Positions 1 to 8,453 are shown, numbered from the stretch's first letter. The stretch is 64,000 nucleotides of DNA from Azospirillum griseum (GCF_003966125.1 NZ_RXMA01000024.1:1-64000), one strand, 5' to 3'. The notes: a model not told the origin generated them from the letters alone. Program-made: numbers and translations.

Positions 1-56
1 CGTCGAGTCTACCCGCAGCGACTCCCGCTGAAAATCCCCGACCGCACCACAAGCCA

Positions 57-83
57 AGCCGATTCATCTATTTTGAATCGGCT
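57..83. other. Perfect 10-bp inverted repeat in the left intergenic stretch
   Basis: AGCCGATTCA at 57-66 is the exact reverse complement of TGAATCGGCT at 74-83, with a 7-base loop TCTATTT. No T-run follows on either strand, so it is not a clear intrinsic terminator; it could be an operator or the end of a gene lying outside the window. In the rest of bases 1-308 I see no convincing gene. Two CAATTG words (188-193 and 204-209) and a TTGACT (191-196) lie upstream of the first gene and may belong to its promoter, but no good -10 could be assigned. Confidence 0.45.
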
Positions 84-308
84 CCTAAGCCGAGTCCGGG
101 CATCTATCCGCTCCGACTGGGGCCACCCCCATCCGAAGGTCATAAAAACCAAGCCACAGGCTCAGATTAACCCTGGTTTTTCTAAGACAATTGACTCCCT
201 GAACAATTGGCCCTTGCCACATTTGCCGAACTCGTGTGACAGTTTGAGGGTGAGTGTCCCCGTTCGTATCGCGGGGGACCGCCGGGCAATCGGGGAAGGA
301 TCGGGCTG

Positions 309-1115
309 ATGGTGGACATGACGTCGTTTCGCGGTTCGGTTCAGCAGTCGCAAACCACCGCCTTCCTGCCACCGATTCGGGCGGTTGAGGATGATCGCCC
401 GTGGCTGTGGCTCACCGCCGCATGGCGCGACATGATGGCCGCACCGGCGATCAGCTTCGGCTTTGGCGCGCTCGCCGTGCTTTCCAGCTTCATCCTGGTC
501 GCCGGTCTGGCGATGAAGGAGTTGGAGTATCTCATTCTGCCGATGGCCGCAGGCTTCATGCTGCTGGGGCCGCTCTTCGCTGTCGGCCTGTACGAGACCA
601 GCCGCCTGCTGGAGATGGGGGAAAAGCCCACCCTGTGGAAGGTTGCGCAGGCTTACCAGCGCAACGCCACGCAGATCAGCAGCATCGGTATGGTCCTGAT
701 GATGGCGTTGCTGGCCTGGATCCGCGTGGCCTTCCTGATCTTCGCGCTGTTCTTCTCGTCCGAACCGCCCGCCTTCGACCAATTGGTGGATCGCATCTTC
801 TTCTCGGCGGAAACCATCCCCTTCCTGCTGACCGGGACCGTGTTCGGTGCGGTGATCGCGGCGGGTGTGTTCGCCATCTCCGTCGTGTCGATCCCGATGC
901 TGCTGGACCGCGAGACCGACCTGTTCACCGCGATGGCCACCAGCATCGCCGTGGTCCGTGAAAACATCCGTCCGATGATGGTGTGGGCCTTCCTGGTCGC
1001 GCTGTTCACCTCGGCGGGGATGGTCACGGGTTTCCTGGGTCTGGCTCTGGCCCTGCCATTGATCGGTCACGCCTCCTGGCACTGCTACCGCGATCTGGTC
1101 GGTCAACGGCCCTGA
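309..1115 (+). CDS. DUF2189 family integral membrane protein
   Basis: A 268-residue polytopic inner-membrane protein of the DUF2189 family, whose function is unknown. After a short cytoplasmic N-terminus there are about six hydrophobic segments, with the family-type stretch around MLLGPLFAVGLYETSR and a later long segment ending near LPLIGHASWHCYRDL. The ATG at 309 is preceded by GGAAGGA at 294-300 with 8 bases spacing, which supports this start. It stands alone and is followed by an intrinsic terminator. The family assignment rests on recognised sequence pattern; the substrate or partner cannot be read from the sequence. Confidence 0.85.
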   Translation: MVDMTSFRGSVQQSQTTAFLPPIRAVEDDRPWLWLTAAWRDMMAAPAISFGFGALAVLSSFILVAGLAMKELEYLILPMAAGFMLLGPLFAVGLYETSRLLEMGEKPTLWKVAQAYQRNATQISSIGMVLMMALLAWIRVAFLIFALFFSSEPPAFDQLVDRIFFSAETIPFLLTGTVFGAVIAAGVFAISVVSIPMLLDRETDLFTAMATSIAVVRENIRPMMVWAFLVALFTSAGMVTGFLGLALALPLIGHASWHCYRDLVGQRP

Positions 1116-1208
1116 CCACCCGCCCCGGCCGCCTTCTCACATTTACCGGTTCCGCACCACAGCGCCATAACCGTTGCCGCCTCCCCCCACGGCACTGATT
1201 CCTTACGG

Positions 1209-1246
1209 AAAAGCCCTTCGTCCCAACCGGGAGAAGGGCTTTTTCT
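1209..1246 (+). terminator. Intrinsic terminator after the DUF2189 gene
   Basis: AAAAGCCCTTC (1209-1219) pairs perfectly with GAAGGGCTTTT (1233-1243) and runs into a T-rich tail. The A-run on the left arm means it could also stop transcription of the minus-strand DUF1192 gene that ends at 1268. Confidence 0.85.
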
Positions 1247-1267
1247 TGATCGGCGTTCCACGGCCTC

Positions 1268-1465
1268 TCATGGCGTCTTGAAGAACGCCTCGGCGGCGGA
1301 TTTCTGCGCCTGCTTGGCGGCGATGGCCGCCCGGGCGCGGGTGATTTCCGCCTCCAGCCCGGCGATGTAGGCTTCGATCTCCGCCACACCCAGCACGGTC
1401 AGGTCCTTGGGCGTCGGCTTGGCAGCGCGCGGCTCCAGATCGGCGAAATCGTCCTTCAGGGTCAT
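1268..1465 (-). CDS. DUF1192 family small protein
   Basis: A 65-residue protein matching the alphaproteobacterial DUF1192 family: an acidic N-terminus (MTLKDDFADLEP), then a single amphipathic helix with the characteristic IEAYIAGLEAEI core and an Ala/Lys-rich end finishing in SAAEAFFKTP. The predicted helix looks coiled-coil forming. The function of the family is unknown. It is divergent from the quinone oxidoreductase at 1557, with 91 bases between the start codons. Confidence 0.85.
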   Translation of the reverse strand: MTLKDDFADLEPRAAKPTPKDLTVLGVAEIEAYIAGLEAEITRARAAIAAKQAQKSAAEAFFKTP

Positions 1466-1556
1466 GCGTCCGGTCCTCCCATTCAGTCGCCCGCCTTGTC
1501 AGACGGTGGCCGCGACTCTACCTATCCCCTTCACCAATGCAAACCGGGGAAACCGC

Positions 1557-2564
1557 ATGAGCCACGCCCTGCCCGACCGCATGCGCTGCGTCACCATCAC
1601 CGCCCCCGGTGGGCCGGAGGTGCTGCGCCTCGCCGACCGCCCGCTGCCCGCCCCCGGCCCCGGCGACTTGCTGGTCGCGGTGGCCGCCGCCGGGGTGAAC
1701 CGGCCCGACACCTTGCAGCGCCAGGGCCGGTACGACCCGCCCCCCGGTGCCAGCGACCTGCCGGGTCTGGAAATCGCCGGAACCATCGTGGCCGTCGGGC
1801 CGGAGGTGGAGGGGTGGACGGTCGGGGATCGCGTCTGCGCCCTGGTCGCCGGGGGTGGATACGCCGAATACTGTGTGGTCCCGGCGGTCCAGGCGTTGCC
1901 GATTCCAACGGGGCTGTCGCTGGCGGAGGCCGCCGCCCTGCCGGAGACCTTTTTCACCGTCTGGACCAACGTGTTCGAACGCGGGGGGTTGAAGCCCGGT
2001 GAAAGCCTGCTGATCCATGGCGGGTCGAGCGGCATCGGAACCACGGCGATCCAGCTTGCCAAAGCGTTCGGGGCCACCGTCTATGTCACGGCGGGCAACA
2101 CCGACAAATGCGCCGCCTGCGTCGCCCTGGGGGCCGACCGCGCCATCAACTACAAGACCGAGGATTTCGTCGCCGTGATCCGCGAAGCCACCGGCGGGCG
2201 CGGCGTGGACGTGGTGCTGGACATGGTGGGCGGCGATTACATCGCGCGGGACATCGACATCCTGGCGATGGATGGGCGGCACGTTTCCATCGCCTTCCTG
2301 AACGGCCCCAAGGTCACGCTGAACATGGCCCCGGTCATGATGAAGCGGCTGACGCTGACCGGATCAACCCTGCGCGCCCGCCCGGTGGCGGAAAAGGGAC
2401 GGATTGCCAGCGCCCTGCGCGCGTCGGTCTGGCCGCTGCTGGACCAGGGGGTGATCAAGCCGCTGATCCACGCCACCTTCCCGTTGGAGCAGGCCGAAGA
2501 CGCCCACCGGCTGATGGAAAGCAGCGCGCACATTGGCAAAATCGTGCTGACCGTCGCGCCGTGA
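1557..2564 (+). CDS. NAD(P)H quinone oxidoreductase (zinc-independent MDR family)
   Basis: A 335-residue medium-chain dehydrogenase/reductase of the quinone oxidoreductase (zeta-crystallin) type, which reduces quinones or similar acceptors with NADPH in the cytoplasm. The N-terminal GroES-like part contains GVNRPDTLQRQGRYDPP, and the nucleotide-binding Rossmann part contains GGSSGIGTTAIQLAKAFGA. The catalytic zinc cysteines of alcohol dehydrogenases are absent, as expected. The frame is open upstream to 1407, but the ATG at 1557 is chosen because GGGGA lies at 1546-1550 and MRCVTITAPGGPEVL is the usual family N-terminus. Monocistronic; the natural substrate is not known. Confidence 0.9.
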   Translation: MSHALPDRMRCVTITAPGGPEVLRLADRPLPAPGPGDLLVAVAAAGVNRPDTLQRQGRYDPPPGASDLPGLEIAGTIVAVGPEVEGWTVGDRVCALVAGGGYAEYCVVPAVQALPIPTGLSLAEAAALPETFFTVWTNVFERGGLKPGESLLIHGGSSGIGTTAIQLAKAFGATVYVTAGNTDKCAACVALGADRAINYKTEDFVAVIREATGGRGVDVVLDMVGGDYIARDIDILAMDGRHVSIAFLNGPKVTLNMAPVMMKRLTLTGSTLRARPVAEKGRIASALRASVWPLLDQGVIKPLIHATFPLEQAEDAHRLMESSAHIGKIVLTVAP

Positions 2565-2599
2565 TCTGTTTTTTGCCACTTTGTGACGCCGCACGCCCT

Positions 2600-2740
2600 G
2601 GATGGGCTTGCCTTGACCGGGCAAGACAGGGTAGCAGAGGGGTGTGGGCGACCGGGCACCCCCGGTGAGCCTGCGTAAGCGTGCTTGCACGTTGCCGCAG
2701 GCTGGCATGATCAATGGCTAGGCCGGTCCCCGGCGTGGCT
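2600..2740 (+). other. Highly structured intergenic stretch, candidate ncRNA or 5' leader of trcR
   Basis: The 274 bases between the oxidoreductase stop and the trcR start contain no credible gene but a row of strong hairpins: CTTGCC/GGCAAG at 2607-2625; ACCGGG/CCCGGT at 2651-2666; a long stem AGCCTGCG/CGCAGGCT at 2668-2703 with an inner GCGTGC/GCACGT stem; and GCCGG/CCGGC at 2722-2734. I do not recognise 4.5S, tmRNA or RNase P signatures, and a closing stem of the 6S type was not found. It could be a small RNA or a structured leader. Strand is inferred from the downstream gene only. Confidence 0.3.
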
Positions 2741-2838
2741 CCGGTCGTGAAAGCGTCCGGCGAGATTGACCCAGTGAGAATGATGGATCGCGCCACCCGC
2801 CAGCGGGCGCGTCTGGACATGAGTTGTCAGGAGGGATG

Positions 2839-3444
2839 ATGGCACTGCCCTTGATGCCGAAAGCGACCGCCGTCTGGTTGGTTGAGAACACGTCCTTGTC
2901 CTTCGAGCAGATCGCCGCCTTCTGCGGCCTGCATTCGCTGGAAGTCCAGGCGATCGCCGATGGCGAGGTGGCGGTCGGCATGGTCGGCCTTGATCCCGTC
3001 GCCAACGGCCAGTTGACCAAGACCGAGATCGAACGCTGCGAGAAGAACGAGGCGCTGCGCCTCAAGCTTCTGGTCGCCGATCTGCCGCAGGTCGCCGCCC
3101 GTTCCAAGGGTCCGCGCTACACCCCGATCACCAAGCGCGGCGACAAGCCCGACGCCATCGCCTGGCTGCTGAAGCACCACCCGGAGCTGTCGGACGCGCA
3201 GATTTGCCGCCTGATCGGCACGACCAAGCCGACCATCGCGTCGGTGCGCGACCGCACCCACTGGAACGCCGCCAACATCAAGACGCGCAACCCGGTCCTG
3301 CTGGGCCTGTGCACCCAGCGCGAGTTGGAAGAGGCGCTGGCGCTGGCCATCCGTCGCGGCGGCACCCCCCTGCCCCCGCAGGAGCCGACCGAGGAGTATG
3401 AGGACGAGGATCCCGGCCCCTACCGGGACCCGTCCGAGGATTGA
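2839..3444 (+). CDS. trcR: Cell-cycle transcriptional regulator of the DUF1013/TrcR family
   Basis: A 201-residue cytoplasmic protein of the DUF1013 family, conserved in alphaproteobacteria and annotated as the cell-cycle regulator TrcR. Recognisable stretches are TAVWLVENTSLSFEQIAAFCGLH at the N-terminus (helix-turn-helix-like), the central GPRYTPITKRGDKPDAIAWL, and a second helical segment ending in RDRTHWN; the C-terminus is acidic. Two adjacent ATGs lie at 2836 and 2839. AGGAGG at 2829-2834 is 1 base from the first and 4 from the second, so 2839 is preferred. A strong terminator follows. DNA binding is inferred from the family. Confidence 0.88.
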   Translation: MALPLMPKATAVWLVENTSLSFEQIAAFCGLHSLEVQAIADGEVAVGMVGLDPVANGQLTKTEIERCEKNEALRLKLLVADLPQVAARSKGPRYTPITKRGDKPDAIAWLLKHHPELSDAQICRLIGTTKPTIASVRDRTHWNAANIKTRNPVLLGLCTQRELEEALALAIRRGGTPLPPQEPTEEYEDEDPGPYRDPSED

Positions 3445-3469
3445 GCCTGACGCCATCCTGATGACACAC

Positions 3470-3510
3470 AAGCCCCCTGTTTCCGCCCCATCGGAACGGG
3501 GGGTTTTGTT
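3470..3510 (+). terminator. Intrinsic terminator after trcR
   Basis: A GC-rich stem (AGCCCCC with an imperfect inner GTTTCCG/CGGAAC extension, closing with GGGGGG) is followed by TTTTGTT. It lies between trcR and ubiX, so ubiX probably has its own promoter or depends on read-through. Confidence 0.8.
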
Positions 3511-3524
3511 GGGAGCACCGGCCT

Positions 3525-4154
3525 GTGACCCGCAATCCGCCTTCTCCCGGCCCTGCCCCGGCCAGCGCCGCCCCCCAACGTCTGGTCGTCGGCATCAGCG
3601 GCGCGTCGGGTGTGGTGTATGGAATCCGCACGCTGACCACGCTGCGCCGTCTGGGGGTTGAATCCCATCTGGTCATCAGCCGGTCGGCGGAGGTCACGCT
3701 CGCCCACGAAACCTCGATGAAGGTGGCGGAGCTGCGGGCGCTGGCCGACGTTCATTACGCCGCCGCCGACATCGGTGCGGCGATTTCCAGCGGCAGTTTC
3801 CGCACGCTGGGCATGGTGGTCGCCCCCTGCTCGGTCCGCACGATGAGCGAGATCGCCAGCGGCGTCACCTCCACCCTGCTGACCCGCGCGGCCGATGTCA
3901 CGCTGAAGGAGCGGCGGCGGCTGGTGCTGATGGTGCGGGAGACCCCGCTGCATCTGGGCCATTTGCGCACCATGACGGCGCTGGCCGAAATGGGCGCGGT
4001 GATCGCCCCGCCGGTTCCGGCCTTTTACGCCAAACCCACCAGCATCGACGATCTGATTGACCATTCGGTTGGACGGGTCCTGGATCTGTTCGGTCTGGAG
4101 GCGGGCAATCTGCGCCGTTGGGGTGAGCCATCCCCACCCACGGCAACCGATTGA
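3525..4154 (+). CDS. ubiX: Flavin prenyltransferase UbiX
   Basis: A 209-residue flavoprotein of the UbiX/Pad1 family. It makes prenylated FMN from FMN and dimethylallyl phosphate, the cofactor of the decarboxylase UbiD in ubiquinone synthesis. The FMN-binding start LVVGISGASGVVYGIRTL, the central SGSFRTLGMVVAPCSVRTM and the RRRLVLMVRETPLHLGHL segment are characteristic. The first 17 residues are a Pro/Ala-rich extension. The start is GTG at 3525, with GGGAG 9 bases upstream. No ubiD is visible in this window. Confidence 0.95.
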   Translation: MTRNPPSPGPAPASAAPQRLVVGISGASGVVYGIRTLTTLRRLGVESHLVISRSAEVTLAHETSMKVAELRALADVHYAAADIGAAISSGSFRTLGMVVAPCSVRTMSEIASGVTSTLLTRAADVTLKERRRLVLMVRETPLHLGHLRTMTALAEMGAVIAPPVPAFYAKPTSIDDLIDHSVGRVLDLFGLEAGNLRRWGEPSPPTATD

Positions 4155-4297
4155 TCCACCTCAGCCCTTCCCCAATGCCGCACAGCAACAGTCGGCTTTG
4201 ACGCGCGTGCGAATGCGGCTATAGAAGGCCGGGCGATCCAGCGGTCGCGCCGATCCGCAGCGACTCCGATCCACACAGGACAAGGGGCAGACCGATC

Positions 4298-4969
4298 ATG
4301 CCGTTTCGTGAAAAAAGCCCGGTGATCCGGCAGATGCTGGCGGGGGTCAAAGGATTCCGCGCCCGCTACTACGAACGTCGCCCCGGCAGCATGACGCAGT
4401 TGGTCAAGGACGGGCAACACCCGGAAATCCTGATGATCGGCTGTTCGGACAGCCGGGTCGATCCCGCCCTGTTGACCATGTCCGAACCGGGCGAACTGTT
4501 CATGGTCCGCAACGTCGCCAATCTGGTTCCACCCTACCAGCCCGACGGCAATTACCACGGCACCTCCGCCGCCATCGAATACGCCGTGCGCGTGTTGCAG
4601 GTGTCCGAGGTCATCGTGATCGGTCATTCCCAGTGCGGCGGCGTGCAGGGCCTGATCCGCCTGCGCAGCGGCGAAGAGGCGAAGGACGATTTCGTGTCGC
4701 CCTGGGTGTCGATCGCCGCGTCGGCGCTCGATCCCTACATCGACGCCAAGACGGGCGATCTGAGCAGCGGGGCGCGGCCCGATGGCTGGCCGGGGGTGGC
4801 CGAACGCGCGGTGGTTCGCACCTCCGTCGACAATCTGATGACCTTCCCCTTTGTGCGCGAACGGGTGGAACAAGGGACCCTGACCTTGCATGGCTGGTGG
4901 TTCGATCTGGGAACCGGCGAACTGTGGGGCCTGAACACGACCTCCCGGCTGTTTGAACTGATGGACTGA
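4298..4969 (+). CDS. Beta-class carbonic anhydrase
   Basis: A 223-residue cytoplasmic zinc enzyme that interconverts CO2 and bicarbonate. The zinc ligands and catalytic dyad are visible: Cys49, Asp51 and Arg53 in CSDSR, and His110 and Cys113 in HSQCGG. Length is normal for bacterial beta-class enzymes. The ATG at 4298 follows an AAGGGG ribosome binding site around 4282-4287. It stands alone. The 214 bases after it hold no gene that I can see, only a weak GACGCC/GGCGTC repeat right behind the stop. Confidence 0.95.
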   Translation: MPFREKSPVIRQMLAGVKGFRARYYERRPGSMTQLVKDGQHPEILMIGCSDSRVDPALLTMSEPGELFMVRNVANLVPPYQPDGNYHGTSAAIEYAVRVLQVSEVIVIGHSQCGGVQGLIRLRSGEEAKDDFVSPWVSIAASALDPYIDAKTGDLSSGARPDGWPGVAERAVVRTSVDNLMTFPFVRERVEQGTLTLHGWWFDLGTGELWGLNTTSRLFELMD

Positions 4970-5183
4970 TCGGCGGCGACGCCCCCGTTTCGGCGTCCAT
5001 CGCACAACCACACACTGCCACGCCATCCATCGCATCGACTTGCAGGATTGTTGAGGCAGTCCTGGGAAACCGTCATGCCTCCCTCAAGCGTGAACCGTCT
5101 AGTTTGCCGGTTCGGAGCAGCCCTGAGTGGTCGGACTTGGCACCCAAGCGCTAATATCCGACCACGAGATGGATCGGCGAGTC

Positions 5184-5636
5184 ATGGTTATTCACACACA
5201 TAGGACTTGGCAGGGTACGATTTTGACCTTTGCGCGACATTTTCGGTCGGCGCTGGTTGCTTTTGTGTCCTTCTTTCCTCTTGGCCTTGTTGGTCTGTCC
5301 CTGCTCACCACCCCGGCCCACGCCAACGAGGGGGCCAAACCCAACGGCTGCCCGTGGGCGCAGGACGTCACGGTGGAGATCAACGGCAAGACGATGACGC
5401 TCAATCAGGCGATGTTCGCCACACCGCCCGGCGAACCCATCCTGATGGATCCCTACAAGATCTACCCGTTGATCGAGGAAATGAAGCTGCGCATCATCGG
5501 CCCGAAGGGACGGGAATGGGAAGCGTCGCTGACCCGCCTGGTCAGCGGCAAGCGGTGCAGCGCCTTTTACGTCGGCAAGCCCTTTGTCGTGTCGGACATC
5601 GAACGCGACGCCGAGATGCTGATCCTGAACCGCTGA
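5184..5636 (+). CDS. Hypothetical secreted or periplasmic protein
   Basis: About 150 residues with a clear Sec signal peptide (hydrophobic core ALVAFVSFFPLGLVGLSLL, cleavage expected after AHA) and a mature part of roughly 100 residues holding two cysteines (in NGCPWAQ and KRCSAF) that could form a disulfide. I do not recognise the family. The frame also has starts at 5127 and 5169; 5184 is chosen because it gives a short basic n-region, but the ribosome binding site is poor for all three. Its neighbours give no functional hint. Confidence 0.65.
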   Translation: MVIHTHRTWQGTILTFARHFRSALVAFVSFFPLGLVGLSLLTTPAHANEGAKPNGCPWAQDVTVEINGKTMTLNQAMFATPPGEPILMDPYKIYPLIEEMKLRIIGPKGREWEASLTRLVSGKRCSAFYVGKPFVVSDIERDAEMLILNR

Positions 5637-5646
5637 CCGGCGCGGA

Positions 5647-6123
5647 TCAGGCCCCGTTCCCGTCCTCCAGCGCCGCCACCAGCGCGTCCAGCGCCGGATC
5701 GCCCCCCGGAATCAGCAACGCCATGTTGGCGGCGGCCAATCCCCTGCGATCCGCGCCCGTGTCCCCACCGGGCACCAGGCCCGACGCGGCGAACAGACGG
5801 TCCTGCTGAACCCGTTCGGCTTCCAATTCCGCCGCCTTCATCCGGCGGTACAGCGCCTCATCCTCGCCCTTGGCCCGGCGGCGGATCGCCCGCAGCGGCT
5901 GCACCATGTCGCGCCGCCACCCGGCCACCGCCGCGTCCAGCGCCGCCAGCCGTTCCGCCGTCAGCGCCACCCCGCAGCCGATCCCGGCCCAGGCGGCGAA
6001 CAGCAGCAGATTGACGTCGATGCCCCGCCGGTCCTGCAACACCAGGCACGCGGGGGGAACCCCCGGCCGCGCGTAGACGGCCAGGGAAAAGGTCCAGAAC
6101 GGGTTGGGTAGCGCCTCCGTCAT
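5647..6123 (-). CDS. TIGR02444 family protein
   Basis: A 158-residue protein of the TIGR02444 family, recognisable from FWTFSLAVYARPGVPPACLVLQD and the following DVNLLLFAAWAG segment; the rest is predicted helical and rich in charged residues. Function unknown. A TTG directly before the ATG is also in frame, but the ATG at 6123 is preferred because it overlaps the stop of the upstream phosphofructokinase gene as TGATG, which suggests translational coupling. The two genes therefore form a minus-strand operon. Confidence 0.8.
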   Translation of the reverse strand: MTEALPNPFWTFSLAVYARPGVPPACLVLQDRRGIDVNLLLFAAWAGIGCGVALTAERLAALDAAVAGWRRDMVQPLRAIRRRAKGEDEALYRRMKAAELEAERVQQDRLFAASGLVPGGDTGADRRGLAAANMALLIPGGDPALDALVAALEDGNGA

Positions 6124-7217
6124 CAATCACCGAAGCTGATGTTGAGGCCGCGCGCCGTGCGCACCAGGGCGCTGTCCAGCTCGACGCAGGAATAGCGGGC
6201 GATGGCGTCGGTGATCGGCACGTCGATGACCCCCCGGTTGGACCAGGCCACCATGCGGTCGAACTTGCCCTCCGCGATCAGATCGACGGCGTGAACGCCG
6301 AAGGCCGAGGCGATCAGCCGGTCGCGCGGGCTGGGCATGCTGCCGCGCTGGACATGGCCCAGCACGGTGACGCGGGTTTCGGCCCCGGTGGCGTCGGCGA
6401 TCTTCTCGCCGATGTAGTCGCCAATGCCGCCGTAACGCTTCTCCCCACCCTGCAACAGCTTCTTCACCCCGGTCCCTTCCAGGGTCTTGACCGCTTCCGA
6501 CACCACGACCAGGGCGAAATTCCGGCCCGACGCCCGAACCTCCTGAATCTTCGCGGCGATGCGTTCGATGGAATAGGGAATCTCGGGAATCAGCACGACA
6601 TCCGCCCCGCCCGCGATTCCGGCGGCCAAGGCGATGTGCCCGGCGTCGCGGCCCATCACCTCCAGCACCATCACGCGCTGGTGGCTGGCGGCGGTCGGTT
6701 GCAGGCGGTCCAACGCCTCCACCGCCACGGCAACGGCGGTGTCGTAGCCGACCGACACCTCGGTCATGCCCAGATCGTTGTCGATGGTCTTGGGCACGCC
6801 CACCATCGGGAAGCCGCCCTTCTGCGCCAGCTTGTGCAGGATGGCGAAACTGCCGTCGCCGCCGATGCCGATCAGCGCGTCCAGCCCCAATTCGTGATAG
6901 CCGCCGATGATCTCGTCCGACCGGTCCTTCAGCGTGCCGTCGGCCATCGGGTAGGCAAAGGGGTCGCCCCGGTTGGTGGTTCCCAGAACGGTTCCGCCCT
7001 GACGCATCATCGCGCCATCGACGTTGGACAGGTTCAGCGGCACATATTGCACCGGGCGATGCAACAGCCCCTGCGTGCCCTCGCGAATGCCCACCACCTC
7101 CCAGCCATAGCCGGTGGCCCGGTGGACCGCCGCGCGGATGACCGCGTTCAACCCGGCGCAATCGCCGCCGCTGGTGAGAATGCCGATGCGCTTTCCGGCT
7201 GTCGTGGTGGCGCTCAT
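6123..7217 (-). CDS. 6-phosphofructokinase (group III, mixed-substrate type)
   Basis: A 364-residue enzyme phosphorylating fructose 6-phosphate in the Embden-Meyerhof pathway. The N-terminal GILTSGGDCAGLNAVIRA, the phosphate-donor motif IGGDGSF and the substrate loop PKTIDNDLGMTEVSVGYDTA are all present. In this family Gly in GGDG is associated with ATP use, while Lys in PKTIDND is typical of the pyrophosphate-dependent and mixed clade, so the phosphate donor is not settled by sequence. The start is ATG 7217; the open frame continues upstream to 7463 without family similarity, and an alternative ATG lies at 7229. Confidence 0.9.
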   Translation of the reverse strand: MSATTTAGKRIGILTSGGDCAGLNAVIRAAVHRATGYGWEVVGIREGTQGLLHRPVQYVPLNLSNVDGAMMRQGGTVLGTTNRGDPFAYPMADGTLKDRSDEIIGGYHELGLDALIGIGGDGSFAILHKLAQKGGFPMVGVPKTIDNDLGMTEVSVGYDTAVAVAVEALDRLQPTAASHQRVMVLEVMGRDAGHIALAAGIAGGADVVLIPEIPYSIERIAAKIQEVRASGRNFALVVVSEAVKTLEGTGVKKLLQGGEKRYGGIGDYIGEKIADATGAETRVTVLGHVQRGSMPSPRDRLIASAFGVHAVDLIAEGKFDRMVAWSNRGVIDVPITDAIARYSCVELDSALVRTARGLNISFGD

Positions 7218-7451
7218 AGGGGGTTCCATCCCATTCCGGTTGGTTCTGTCGGTTGCCTTATGGTAGCGGAACCGGTCTTTTCCGCAAACGGCGAAGGGGC
7301 AACCGCAAGGCCCCACATCGTCGCATAACCGGCGGACAGGACTGACCGTTTCGCGCTGCCGCTTTGGCGGATTTCTGCTATAGTCCCGCGCGCCGGGGCC
7401 GGGCGATGTCCGTATGCCGCCGCACCCCCAGGAGCTTCCGCAACGGACGCA

Positions 7452-7652
7452 ATGAGCGAGCAAGAGATCTTAAAGGACAAGCTGGCGACCTTGCGCAGCG
7501 AACACCGCGATTTGGACGACGTGATCGCCCGGCTGGTGGAACGCGCGCCCTACGACCAGCTCCAGTTGCAGCGCATGAAAAAGCGCAAACTGATGCTGAA
7601 GGACCAGATCATGCTGCTGGAAAGCCGCCTGCTGCCCGACATCATCGCCTGA
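7452..7652 (+). CDS. DUF465 (YdcH-like) small protein
   Basis: A 66-residue protein of the DUF465 family: a helical hairpin with the typical LRSEHRDLDDVIARL start and MKKRKLMLKDQI core. Its function is unknown. A TATAGT hexamer at 7379-7384 is a plausible -10 element about 70 bases upstream of the ATG. It diverges from the phosphofructokinase gene, with 234 bases between the two start codons; nothing else was recognised in that gap. Confidence 0.85.
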   Translation: MSEQEILKDKLATLRSEHRDLDDVIARLVERAPYDQLQLQRMKKRKLMLKDQIMLLESRLLPDIIA

Positions 7653-7690
7653 CGCGGGCGCGGCGGCTCTCCCTTTGCCACTGTCGCCGC

Positions 7691-8188
7691 TTACGGCTTT
7701 TTCGGCACGGTGAAGAACTGGATGCCCATCTGGAAGCTGCGGGCGATGTTCTCGGCCTTGCCGATCAGGAATTCGGCCCCGTCGGCGGGAAACAGCTCGT
7801 GCGCCGTTTCGCGGAACAGGGACAACCAGCGTTCGAAATGCGGCGGCTCCAAGCCGAGCTGGATGTGGACCGGCATCGGACGCCCGTCGTAACGCTGGGT
7901 CAGCAGCGCGATGGACGACCAGAAATCCATCATCTTGCGCAGATGCGGTTCCCAATCGGTGATGATGCGGCCAAAGATCGGGCCAAGCAGGTCGTCGGTC
8001 ATGATCTTGCCGTAGAAACGGCGGACCAGCCGTTCAATCCCCGCCTCGTCGATGCCGACCGCCGCCATCCGCTCCTGCGCCATCGCCGTGCGGATGTCAC
8101 GGCGCTCCTCCACCGTTTGCTCATGCCCTTCGGGCGCATGGGCATCGGAGCCATGGGGGTTCGACAGGGGGGCGGCGTGGGTGGTCAT
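7691..8188 (-). CDS. Group III truncated haemoglobin
   Basis: A 165-residue haem protein of the 2-over-2 globin fold, group III. Visible landmarks are Tyr59 in RRFYGKI (B10), His82 in EPHLRKM (E7), the proximal His108 in MPVHIQL (F8) and Trp121 in HFERW (G8). The first 30 or so residues are a polar extension not needed for the fold. Likely roles are O2 or NO binding and detoxification; sequence alone does not decide. The start is ATG 8188, which drops 12 residues from the longest frame. It is convergent with the DUF465 gene. Confidence 0.9.
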   Translation of the reverse strand: MTTHAAPLSNPHGSDAHAPEGHEQTVEERRDIRTAMAQERMAAVGIDEAGIERLVRRFYGKIMTDDLLGPIFGRIITDWEPHLRKMMDFWSSIALLTQRYDGRPMPVHIQLGLEPPHFERWLSLFRETAHELFPADGAEFLIGKAENIARSFQMGIQFFTVPKKP

Positions 8189-8378
8189 GATCGGGGCTTT
8201 CGCAACGGCAATGGTGCAGGGCAACGGCCCGCAGCATAGGCGCGCGGCGGGGCTGGCGAAAGGACCGGATTGTCGCAGCGCCGGACTTGGTCATTCTCCC
8301 CCACCCGCAACGCCCCCCTTCCGCAAAGCCCCTTTGATCCGATGAACGAGAACGCGGCTTGATCCGCACCCATCCAAC

Positions 8379-8399
8379 TGATAATAACTCTTAATATCA
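8379..8399. promoter_or_regulatory. 21-bp AT-rich palindrome, probable metal-regulator operator
   Basis: TGATAATAA (8379-8387) and TTAATATCA (8391-8399) are inverted around CTC; 16 of the 18 arm positions are complementary. In a GC-rich genome this AT-rich palindrome stands out. It lies 55 bases before the start of an iron-complex-type ABC importer, and its size and base content resemble Fur-family operators (GATAAT-type half sites). The identity of the regulator is inferred. The truncated haemoglobin gene diverges from the same 265-base gap. Confidence 0.6.
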
Positions 8400-8453
8400 T
8401 AACCCTGGCGCGCCGCCTTGGGATATGTTGCTGAAATCTTAGGGATTCCTGGT

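Noticed and set aside
162..1106. Minus-strand frame of 314 codons opposite the DUF2189 gene
   Set aside because: The plus strand encodes a recognisable polytopic membrane protein with a ribosome binding site; the minus frame is a His/Gln/Arg-rich shadow.
2565..2838. 6S RNA, 4.5S RNA or tmRNA
   Set aside because: No closing stem of the 6S type, no GGTCAGGTCCGGAAGGAAGC-like SRP core and no tRNA-like ends were found; kept only as an unassigned structured stretch.
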